Shown here in pieces: positions 57,297 to 64,000 of a stretch of DNA of 64,000 nt. A program made the translations under genes and the position numbers. Under the pieces are notes generated by a model that was not told the origin of the DNA, ran no database searches, and worked only from the letters and a program-made list of their open reading frames with translations. The stretch is from an uncultured Anaerolineae bacterium (lineage in GTDB: Bacteria > Chloroflexota > Anaerolineae > Anaerolineales > Villigracilaceae): contig CAIQVH010000018.1 in the NCBI GenBank assembly GCA_903875215.1, positions 62,001 through 126,000 of the forward strand, read 5' to 3'. Position 1 is the first letter of the stretch. Each line of letters opens with the position of its first letter.

Positions 57297-57509
57297 TTAT
57301 TCGCGTGGTTTACGATGCTCCCGAAAATACAGGGCCAGACCGGTCATTCCCAGCAACAGTCCGCCCATCGAGGCGCCGACGGCCAGAAAATTCAGGCACA
57401 GGGTGGAAGGCAGCAACTTGAGGATGGTCAGGAGCGGCAAGGCCACACCAAGAAGCATGGCAGCCACCGCGATGATCATCATCCATTGTGGGCTAATCTG
57501 CGCGGGCAT
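57297..57509 (-). CDS. Small two-helix membrane protein in the ABC locus (hypothetical)
   Basis: A 70-residue protein with two hydrophobic helices (MMIIAVAAMLLGVALPLLTI and FLAVGASMGGLLLGMTGLAL) and a short basic tail. It overlaps the 3' end of the ATPase gene by 17 bases, so it is likely co-translated. I do not recognise the family. It could be an accessory subunit or simply a passenger gene. No clear Shine-Dalgarno is seen. Confidence 0.55.
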   Translation of the reverse strand: MPAQISPQWMMIIAVAAMLLGVALPLLTILKLLPSTLCLNFLAVGASMGGLLLGMTGLALYFREHRKPRE

Positions 57510-58512
57510 TGTTGTATAACCAGCAGGCTACCTGGTGGCGCGGTTCAATTTCGATATCCACCGGGATCTGCGCATCACACACGCCCGCAATCACGCGCGA
57601 GCAGCGAGGATGGAAGCGGCAGCCAGCCGGCGGATTGACCAAGCTGGGAGGTTCTCCGGGCGGAAGTTCCTTGAAAGTCTTGGCGTTGTTGGCATCCGGC
57701 TCGGAAGTGCCCGTCAGCAGGGCCATGGTATACGGGTGACCGGGATTATTCAACAGGCTGCGTACCTTCGATTTTTCTACCAGGTTCCCGGCATACATTA
57801 CGAAGATGCGTTCCGAGAAATAGCTGACTGTCGAAAGGTCATGCGTGATGTAGATGACCGCCAGGTTATGCTTTTCCTGCAGCCCGCGCAGCAGCTTGAG
57901 AATTTCGACGCGCACCGAAGCATCCAACATGGAAACCGGTTCATCTGCAACGAGCACCTTGGGGCCCATAATCATCGCCCGGGCAATCACCACACGCTGC
58001 TGCTGTCCGCCGCTCAGCATGTGGGGATACTTGGGCAAAAAGTCCCGGGCCGGGATCAACCTGACTTCTTCCATGACCTTTTGCACGCGGGCTTCGCGCT
58101 CTTCCGCGCTGCGCACCCCGCCGACAATCAGGGGTTCTTCGAGAATGCGCTGGATCGTCATGAAAGGCGGCAGGGCGCCAAACGGATCCTGCTGGACATA
58201 GCCCACCTGGGTGTTGTGATACCAGCGCATTTTGGCCACATCATATTCGGCCAAGTCCTCGCCGTTGAACAGGATGCTGCCCTTGGTGGGCTTATGCAAA
58301 CCCAGGATGGCGCGCATCAGGCTGGACTTGCCGCACCCGCTCTCGCCCACCACGGCCACGGCTTCACCGGCGTGCAGGTCAAAGCTGACACCGTCCACGG
58401 CGCGCACATAGCCGGCATGACTGAAGCCCCAGCGGCGCAGTTCAAACCAGACGTGCAGGTCACGAACGGAGACCAGGATATCTTTTTCTTCTTGTTTTAA
58501 TTCTGCAGACAT
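57493..58512 (-). CDS. Peptide-type ABC transporter ATPase (OppF/DppF-like)
   Basis: A 339-residue ATPase. Walker A is GESGCGKSSLMRAIL, signature SGGQQQRVVIARAM, Walker B VLVADEPVSMLD, with Q-loop VQQDPFGALPP. The C-terminal oligopeptide extension ends with [20 protein letters not shown] precedes the ATG at 58512. It pairs with the ATPase upstream (58525-59481) to energise the two permeases. Compared with the ATPase at 55140 it has a longer N-terminal segment (DLHVWFELRRWGFSHAG). Confidence 0.93.
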   Translation of the reverse strand: MSAELKQEEKDILVSVRDLHVWFELRRWGFSHAGYVRAVDGVSFDLHAGEAVAVVGESGCGKSSLMRAILGLHKPTKGSILFNGEDLAEYDVAKMRWYHNTQVGYVQQDPFGALPPFMTIQRILEEPLIVGGVRSAEEREARVQKVMEEVRLIPARDFLPKYPHMLSGGQQQRVVIARAMIMGPKVLVADEPVSMLDASVRVEILKLLRGLQEKHNLAVIYITHDLSTVSYFSERIFVMYAGNLVEKSKVRSLLNNPGHPYTMALLTGTSEPDANNAKTFKELPPGEPPSLVNPPAGCRFHPRCSRVIAGVCDAQIPVDIEIEPRHQVACWLYNNARAD

Positions 58513-58524
58513 GAGGCACTCCGA

Positions 58525-59481
58525 TTATTGGTGTAACCAGCACTTGACCTTGCGGCCTTCTTTGAGAAAAACAGGCGGTTCCTGGTCGCATTTTTCAAAG
58601 CGCAGGGCACAACGTTCGGCAAACCGGCAGCCCGTAGGCAGGTCTATCAGGCTGGGGGGCTGGCCGCTGATGAATTCCAGGTCTTTTTCCTGGCGCAGGC
58701 GCGGGACGCTGGCCATCAATTTGCGCGAATATGGGTGCAGGGGTTCGTTGAAAAAGCGCTCGGCGTCCCCCATTTCCACGATCTGGCCAGCATACATGAC
58801 CGCCACATCGTCGGCGAGTTCGCTCGAGGTGGCGATATCGTGCGTGATCAGGATAAAGCTGGTGCCCAGTTCTTTTTTGATGCGCTTCAGAACGTTGAAA
58901 ATATTGGCCTGGGTGAGCACATCCAGGGCTGAGGTGGGCTCATCGAGAATGATCAAATTGGGGGAGGTGACCAGCGCCATGGCAATAGCCACACGCTGGC
59001 GCATGCCACCGCTTAATTCGAAGGGATAACGCGCGAGGAAATCATCCGGCACACCGACATGGCGGAACATTTTCCGGGCCTGCTCAAGCGCTTCCGCCTT
59101 TTGCACACCGAGGTGAATCATGGCTGGTTCGGCCACCTGGTCACCCACCGTGAGCACGGGGTTGAGCGCGTTCATGGCGGCCTGCGGCACCAGCGACATG
59201 GCGATCCAGCGCACGTTCTGACGAAAGTCTTCGTCAGAGAGCTTCATAATGTCCTTGCCATCCAGGTAGACGCGGCCGCGATAGGAGTCGATGTTGCGCG
59301 GCAACAAACGCAGGATGGCTTTGGCCAGCGAGCTTTTTCCGCAGCCCGATTCGCCCAGAACGACTACGGCGCGGTTGTAATCCAATTCAAACTCGACGCT
59401 GTCGACGGCCTGCACCACGCCGCTGCCGGCGCGGAAGTATAGGACCAATTCCTCGACTTTGAGTAGTTTATTGTCAGCCAT
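58525..59481 (-). CDS. Peptide-type ABC transporter ATPase (OppD/DppD-like)
   Basis: A 318-residue ATPase. Walker A GESGCGKSSLAKAIL, Q-loop MSLVPQAAMNALNPVL, signature SGGMRQRVAIAMAL, Walker B LIILDEPTSALD, switch His LITHDIATSSE. The C-terminal end has CRFAERCALRFEKC. Start at 59481, 3 bases after the permease stop region, so the genes are coupled. The Arg/Met-type signature (SGGMRQR) and the presence of a partner ATPase directly downstream indicate a hetero-dimeric motor. Confidence 0.93.
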   Translation of the reverse strand: MADNKLLKVEELVLYFRAGSGVVQAVDSVEFELDYNRAVVVLGESGCGKSSLAKAILRLLPRNIDSYRGRVYLDGKDIMKLSDEDFRQNVRWIAMSLVPQAAMNALNPVLTVGDQVAEPAMIHLGVQKAEALEQARKMFRHVGVPDDFLARYPFELSGGMRQRVAIAMALVTSPNLIILDEPTSALDVLTQANIFNVLKRIKKELGTSFILITHDIATSSELADDVAVMYAGQIVEMGDAERFFNEPLHPYSRKLMASVPRLRQEKDLEFISGQPPSLIDLPTGCRFAERCALRFEKCDQEPPVFLKEGRKVKCWLHQ

Positions 59482-59484
59482 GGG

Positions 59485-60831
59485 TTACATTCCTCTCAGG
59501 CGCGGATTGAAGATGCGATCGAGCGCAAAACCCAGCATGGAAAATGCCAGGCCAGTGATCATCAGCAAGATCGCCGGTTCCATCACCCAGTAATACATGC
59601 CCTGGTATAAGGCGCCGTTGAATTCTGCGTCCTGGATGATCTTGCCCCAGGTGGGCAGAACCGGGTCGCCGAGCCCCAACACGGAGAGGGAGGCTTCCAG
59701 GAACACGTAGCTGGGGATACCGGTCACCAGGCCGGGCACCAGCAGCGGGATGATGCGCGGAACGAGGTAATTCAGAATGATGCGGGAATTGCTGGCCCCG
59801 TAGGCGCGCGCGGCTTCGATGTAGGGCATTTCACGCACCTGCAAAAATATCGCGCGGTAATTCTTGATTGAAAGCCCAAAAATACTGAGCAAAATGGTGA
59901 CAGCCAGGATGGTAAAAATACTGCGCGAATAGAAGGTGCCGACCATAATCAGGATCGGAAGGAAGGGCAGCACGCTGTTGATTTCGGTCACGCGCTGGAT
60001 CAGTTCATCGATCCAGCCGCCGAACCAGGCCCCAAAGGCGGCGATGATCATCGAGGCAATCGAAGTGCCGAGCGCAGCGATCAACCCGAATGAAAGCGCA
60101 ACCGGCATGCCCCACAGCAGGGCAACCATCAGATTGCGGCGCATATGGTCGGTGCCGGCAATCCCATAAACCTTGCCATATTCGATAAATTCAACGTTGA
60201 TCTCTGACTCTTTTTCGAAGGTAATGGCCTGCACCTGGAGCTTATATTGGCCTTTTTCAACCTGCAACGGGTCAGAGCCTTTGACCGCCAACAGGGCTTC
60301 CTGCGGTTGAACCTCCCCAAAGCGGTTTTTCAGCTTGGGATCCTGCGAGAAACGGAAGTTTTGGGTGGCGCCCTGCATGGAAAAATTGCCCAGCGATATC
60401 TTACTGCCGTCCGGCTTGAACCAGGTCAGCGAGACAAAGGGGGCTTTTTCGTCATATTTGGCCTTGAGGTAGAGCGACATTTCCTGGGGAAATTCATCAT
60501 ATGGAAAATCGAAGGTAAATTCCATGTTGATACGCTTGCCATCGCCGGAAGGTTCTTCGCCTGTTTTTAAGCTGGGATCGGTGGCGGTGTTGAGGATGAT
60601 TGTGTCTGGCAACTTGGTTGCGCTGAATGAGTTAACCCAGGCCGGGGGGACGGTTTTGGGAAGCTGATACCAGACATCCTCGCCGCCGCGCCAGAGCCGA
60701 ACCGCCTCGGCATAGGGGATGGTGACCAGGGTGTAGACGGAGATTCCAAGCAGGATGAGGATGATCACCATGCTGGCAATCGCCGAAGGATATTGTTTTA
60801 GATCATTGAAAAAGCGCAGTAAAGACTTCAT
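59485..60831 (-). CDS. Peptide-type ABC permease (DppC-like) with large extracytoplasmic insert
   Basis: A 448-residue permease. The first helix lies near 16-38. Then about 170 residues (about 40-215) form a polar, beta-rich extracytoplasmic domain (DVWYQLPKTVPPAWVNSFSA and similar) instead of the short loop of usual DppC. The normal core follows with about five helices, the EAA-type loop in YIEAARAYGASNSRII (near 340), and the ending ALDRIFNPRLRGM. Its start overlaps the upstream permease stop by 4 bases. The insert may dock the equally unusual binding protein, or recognise substrate itself (inference). Confidence 0.9.
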   Translation of the reverse strand: MKSLLRFFNDLKQYPSAIASMVIILILLGISVYTLVTIPYAEAVRLWRGGEDVWYQLPKTVPPAWVNSFSATKLPDTIILNTATDPSLKTGEEPSGDGKRINMEFTFDFPYDEFPQEMSLYLKAKYDEKAPFVSLTWFKPDGSKISLGNFSMQGATQNFRFSQDPKLKNRFGEVQPQEALLAVKGSDPLQVEKGQYKLQVQAITFEKESEINVEFIEYGKVYGIAGTDHMRRNLMVALLWGMPVALSFGLIAALGTSIASMIIAAFGAWFGGWIDELIQRVTEINSVLPFLPILIMVGTFYSRSIFTILAVTILLSIFGLSIKNYRAIFLQVREMPYIEAARAYGASNSRIILNYLVPRIIPLLVPGLVTGIPSYVFLEASLSVLGLGDPVLPTWGKIIQDAEFNGALYQGMYYWVMEPAILLMITGLAFSMLGFALDRIFNPRLRGM

Positions 60832-61970
60832 GCGGATTTCCCTTCCCCGCCGATTTTGACGCGCGGATCGACCAGCGCGTAAATGAAATCAAGCAGAAAG
60901 ACGGTAATGGCCAACAGGTAGGCAAATAAAACCACCGAGGCGACAATTACGGGGGTGTCATACAGGCCAACGGCCTGGAAGATGACACGTCCAAGACCGG
61001 GCCAGTTGAAGACGGTCTCAAAAATGGGGGCGCCGGTCCACAGGCCGATCAGGGTAAAGGCAAAACCGGTGATAATGGTCGGCAGGGTGGGGCGCAAGAC
61101 ATAGCGGCGTTCCACATCCTGCGATTTCAGGCCTTTCGCCTTGGCCATTTCAACATAATCTTCGCTGGAATAGATCAGGAAGAAGGTGCGGTTGCCGTAG
61201 GCGCTGATAAAGATGGAGCTGACCGTGATGGCCAAGACGGGCAGGATCATGTGGTAGAGCAGGCTGATGAAATAATCCAGGCGGTTGTCGGGTGGGGGAA
61301 CGGCCACCATGCCGCCAAAGGGCAGGATGCGTAAATAGGCGGAGAAGAAGGCGATCAGGAATATGCCGAAGAACCAGCCTGGCGCAGCGGAGAGCGGTGA
61401 GAGTGTGACGATGAATTTATCCCAAAAGCTGCCATAACGGCGGGATAGCGCCAGCCCGATAAAAAGGCTGACAAAAAATAGCAGTAAATCTGCCGTTCCA
61501 AACAGGAGTACGGTGGCGGGCAGACGTTCCAGCAGAATGAGCCGTACCTGGCGCGAGCCGCTGTCGCTGGAGATGTTCTGTGAGCGTCCCAGGCTGAGGG
61601 TGACAGCATCAGAGAGGTAGCCCATGCTGCGTACCACGAAAGGTTTGTCGAGGCCGTAGCGTTTTTCTTCGAGCTTGATAATCTCTTCCAGGCGTTTGGT
61701 GCGCGCCTCGGGAGGCAGGTTCTTGAGGGCCTGGTCGGTCAGCACGCGTTGTTGGGCAGCTTCTTGAATCTCTCCGCGGCGGATTTGATCGACATAACCG
61801 CCCATATTGGCGATGAGAATAGTGAGATAGACCCCAATGACGACTGTAATGAACAGGGTGACCAGCCGGACGGCCATGTATTTCATGACACGGCCAACCC
61901 CGCGAGAGGCTGATTCGGCTTTTTGGGGTTTATTTTGCGCTTGAGGTGTAGCCTGGGGCGATTCGCTCAT
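60828..61970 (-). CDS. Peptide-type ABC permease (DppB-like)
   Basis: A 380-residue permease with six helices. A cytoplasmic Gln/Pro-rich N-terminal tail precedes the first helix (about 34-54). A loop of about 100 residues follows, with the QDRYGLDKP-like segment EEKRYGLDKPFVVRSMGYL, then the core. The EAA loop reads YVEMAKAKGLKSQDVERRYV (near 270), and the typical VFNWPGLG segment lies near 325. GGAGG lies 6 bases before the ATG. The binding-protein gene is upstream with about 190 bases between. Confidence 0.93.
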   Translation of the reverse strand: MSESPQATPQAQNKPQKAESASRGVGRVMKYMAVRLVTLFITVVIGVYLTILIANMGGYVDQIRRGEIQEAAQQRVLTDQALKNLPPEARTKRLEEIIKLEEKRYGLDKPFVVRSMGYLSDAVTLSLGRSQNISSDSGSRQVRLILLERLPATVLLFGTADLLLFFVSLFIGLALSRRYGSFWDKFIVTLSPLSAAPGWFFGIFLIAFFSAYLRILPFGGMVAVPPPDNRLDYFISLLYHMILPVLAITVSSIFISAYGNRTFFLIYSSEDYVEMAKAKGLKSQDVERRYVLRPTLPTIITGFAFTLIGLWTGAPIFETVFNWPGLGRVIFQAVGLYDTPVIVASVVLFAYLLAITVFLLDFIYALVDPRVKIGGEGKSA

Positions 61971-62109
61971 CGCGACCTCCGGTAAACAGTTTTTTTGACT
62001 TGCATCCAGATAATTGGGACAGAGTCATTTGCAATTGGCCTGAAAATAACAAGCACAGGGCCAACTTGATGCGACCGCTGTGCTCATCTTAATCAATAAA
62101 ACAGGGATG

Positions 62110-62143
62110 TGCCAGGGGCAAGGCTTGCGCCCCGCCCCTGGCA
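62110..62143 (-). terminator. Hairpin after the solute-binding protein gene
   Basis: A 10-bp stem TGCCAGGGGC / GCCCCTGGCA with a 14-base loop, 20 bases after the binding-protein stop on the minus strand; CTGTTTTATT follows a few bases later. Partial termination would lower permease expression relative to the binding protein, a common arrangement. The remaining gap to the permease (61971-62109) shows no gene. Confidence 0.65.
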
Positions 62144-62162
62144 ACCGATTCACAGCAGAGAG

Positions 62163-64000
62163 TTACGGAGCCGTAACGAATTCGAAGCTGGAGAAGGTCG
62201 GGATGCTGACCACGGCGGAGGAGACCGCCACTTCGAGCTTGTTACCGCCGGATTCGAGGCCCTTGGTCACATCGGCGCTGAGGGAGACGGTGTAAGCGCC
62301 ATCGCCCGCGGCAGTCGCGTCGCCGGTGGAAACGAGCTCACCCTTGGCGTTGAAGAGCAGGTACTTGGCAGCAGAGATTTCCGCAGCCGGGTAGGGCTGA
62401 TCTTTGAAGGTGACGGTGACGGTGAATTCAGCCGGGTCGCCAATCTTGACCTGTCCGGGGCCATCCACAACCACGGTCGAGATCTTGGGTTCACCGAAGC
62501 GATCCCATTTATCGGCCTTGTCGGGGAAGTCGGCAAAGCGGGCCAGGGTGACGGTCTTTTCAGTCGGGAATACCTTCTCGAGCACGAACGGGCCGGTGCC
62601 GATCCAGAAGTGGCCGTGGGCGGCATAGAAGGCCTGCAGGTTGGCGTAACGCGCCTTGGCTTCGTCAGCGGTGACGAACTGGCCGAGGGTGGGGGCGTAC
62701 GGGATAAAGGCCGAGCCGGCATCCTGTTCGAGGTAACCGTTGAGGATATCCAGGCTGGGGCCAGCCACGTAGCTCATCCACTCGATCGTCAGTGTGTCGG
62801 CTTTGGAGGAGGTGAAGGCGAGTTTGGATTCGCCATCCGCCTGGACGCCGAGAGCAAGGTTGTGCCAGGCGCCAGTGCCATAGGAGTAGGCCGGCCACCA
62901 GGTGCTGGGCATCAGTTCGGCATCGAGCAGATAGAAGTCATCATAGGTTTCGATGGTGAGCGGGTCGGTCGAGACGATCTTGACGCCCTTGAAGTGCGAG
63001 AGGAAGCTCTCGAGGCTGGAGGCAGCCGATTCGTCGTAGATGGCGCTGGCGGGTTTGCCCTGGTCGAAGCCCAGGATCATGCCCATGACGAAGTCGCCCA
63101 TGCTGAGCGGGGAGCCATCATGCCACTTGACGGTGCTGAAGAGGTCCTTCGGGTAAACAACGGTGGTTTTGGTGAGGGCGGTGGAGACGTCGCGCTGGCC
63201 GAGGCCAAAGACGAAGCCACTGTCCAGACTGCCAACAGTATCCATGGCAAAGGATGCAATGGCGGCTTTCTTTTCGTCATCGCTGGCCAGGGCCTTGATT
63301 TCTTCCACCTTGGCAGTCACAGCCGCCTTGGCATCATCGCTGCCGGTCAGAGCAGCCGCAACGTCAACGGTCGAACCAGTGATGGTGCCGTAAGCGGTGG
63401 CCAGATCGGTGGCAGCCTGCACGAGGGCAGCGTCATTCAACTTGGCGAGATCGACGGCGCCGGCAATTTCAGCCGATTTGGCTTCCACCTGGCCATACTG
63501 ATCCTTGGCCTTGGCAGCATCGGCAGCGGTCCAGAACTTCTGACCAATGGGATCCCAATCGACCCAGGCATCTTCCGGAACGGCGATGGCATCGGCCTGG
63601 AATTGCAGGTCAACCCAGTCCAGGGTCTTGGAAATCGGCAGGCCTTCCTTGGCCAGCACGGAAGCGCTTTCGAAGCGCTGCGGCCAGGCCAGACCGGTGT
63701 AGGGATCGGGCATGGCAGCCACGTCGGAGGTGGCGCGCTGGATCATCGAGTCGGAGATCCAGTTCGAGCCGCCGAGCGGGTTCCACGGGTCGATCAAAAC
63801 GCCGTTCATCGCGATGCGAAGTTCGCCGCCTTCTTTATCAGAGAAGCGGGCGGTGTAGGGCCACAGGCGGGAGCCAGAAATGCCACCAGCCAGGTCGTAG
63901 GCCAGGGTCACATTGGCTTTCTTGGGGGAGAAGGCTTTCTGATCCACCAACCAGACGCGGACGGAATCCTGCAGGGCAAGTTCCATGGCTTTGCGGAAGA
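62163..64000 (-). CDS. Peptide-type ABC solute-binding protein (N-terminus outside the window)
   Basis: The frame is open to the right edge, so about 612 residues are seen and the signal peptide is missing. It is an SBP_bac_5-like protein (TVVYPKDLFSTVKWHDGSPL, LTIETYDDFYLLDAELMP, WIGTGPFVLEKV). Two additions stand out. An Ala/Lys/Glu-rich, probably coiled region of about 90 residues (for example TAADAAKAKDQYGQVEAKSA, then TAKVEEIKALASDDEKKAAI) sits inside the fold. At the C terminus an Ig-like beta domain of about 110 residues follows (KISTVVVDGPGQVKIGDP, then FEFVTAP). It partners the permeases downstream. Confidence 0.88.
   Translation of the reverse strand, partial: FRKAMELALQDSVRVWLVDQKAFSPKKANVTLAYDLAGGISGSRLWPYTARFSDKEGGELRIAMNGVLIDPWNPLGGSNWISDSMIQRATSDVAAMPDPYTGLAWPQRFESASVLAKEGLPISKTLDWVDLQFQADAIAVPEDAWVDWDPIGQKFWTAADAAKAKDQYGQVEAKSAEIAGAVDLAKLNDAALVQAATDLATAYGTITGSTVDVAAALTGSDDAKAAVTAKVEEIKALASDDEKKAAIASFAMDTVGSLDSGFVFGLGQRDVSTALTKTTVVYPKDLFSTVKWHDGSPLSMGDFVMGMILGFDQGKPASAIYDESAASSLESFLSHFKGVKIVSTDPLTIETYDDFYLLDAELMPSTWWPAYSYGTGAWHNLALGVQADGESKLAFTSSKADTLTIEWMSYVAGPSLDILNGYLEQDAGSAFIPYAPTLGQFVTADEAKARYANLQAFYAAHGHFWIGTGPFVLEKVFPTEKTVTLARFADFPDKADKWDRFGEPKISTVVVDGPGQVKIGDPAEFTVTVTFKDQPYPAAEISAAKYLLFNAKGELVSTGDATAAGDGAYTVSLSADVTKGLESGGNKLEVAVSSAVVSIPTFSSFEFVTAP

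Overview
The window reads as one contiguous stretch of a GC-rich bacterial chromosome. I see no phage, insertion sequence or CRISPR array. The gene repertoire fits an Anaerolineae-like member of the Chloroflexota: Ccm system I with a Cys-type CcmE, large multiheme cytochromes with NrfD-type membrane proteins, a LIC_10190-like membrane protein, lipoproteins with Pro/Thr-rich linkers, and an extended peptide-type ABC transporter. That placement is inference from gene content; there is no marker rRNA in the window.

Left part (1-17.5 kb): housekeeping and metabolism. A truncated sugar ABC permease is followed by HDAC-like, NYN and OsmC genes. A SAM-I riboswitch with a clear promoter and terminator controls metY-metA, an O-acetylhomoserine route to methionine; MetA carries Glu111, the acetyl-CoA type. 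Then come an FAD reductase, tRNA-Lys, a HAD phosphatase, a CAP-domain lipoprotein, leuS behind a T-box leader with a small Arg-rich ORF in between, two tRNA-Ala genes, a glycosyltransferase, and panB-panE (pantoate synthesis).

Middle (17.5-36.2 kb): an electron-transfer island. One minus-strand operon (24063 to 17572) encodes a small membrane protein, two repeated modules of nonaheme cytochrome c plus di-heme cytochrome b, and a NarX/NarL-type sensor and regulator, all closely spaced or overlapping. A second minus-strand operon (27294 to 24256) encodes an octaheme cytochrome, a TAT-exported four-cluster ferredoxin and an NrfD-type quinol subunit. No catalytic molybdenum or nitrite-reductase subunit is present, so these look like quinone-linked electron conduits. 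Divergent from them is a complete ccm operon (ccmE-F-H-G-I-like, diheme lipoprotein, ccmA-B-C-D) for attaching the many c-type hemes.

Right part (36-64 kb): a lytic-transglycosylase-like protein, a LysR regulator, an HdrD/GlpC-type Fe-S oxidoreductase, a DMT transporter, ferritin, and a PBP1C-like protein whose glycosyltransferase and transpeptidase active-site motifs are all altered. These are followed by a polytopic membrane protein, folate genes (folP, folK), cdd, glmU, tRNA-Gln and a REC-domain protein. The window ends in a peptide-type ABC transporter locus with four ATPases, two permeases (one with a large extracytoplasmic insert) and a truncated solute-binding protein.

A recurring regulatory trait is a -10 box 6-7 bases before an ATG that lacks a Shine-Dalgarno sequence (five genes), suggesting leaderless transcripts. 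Many genes end in strong hairpins.
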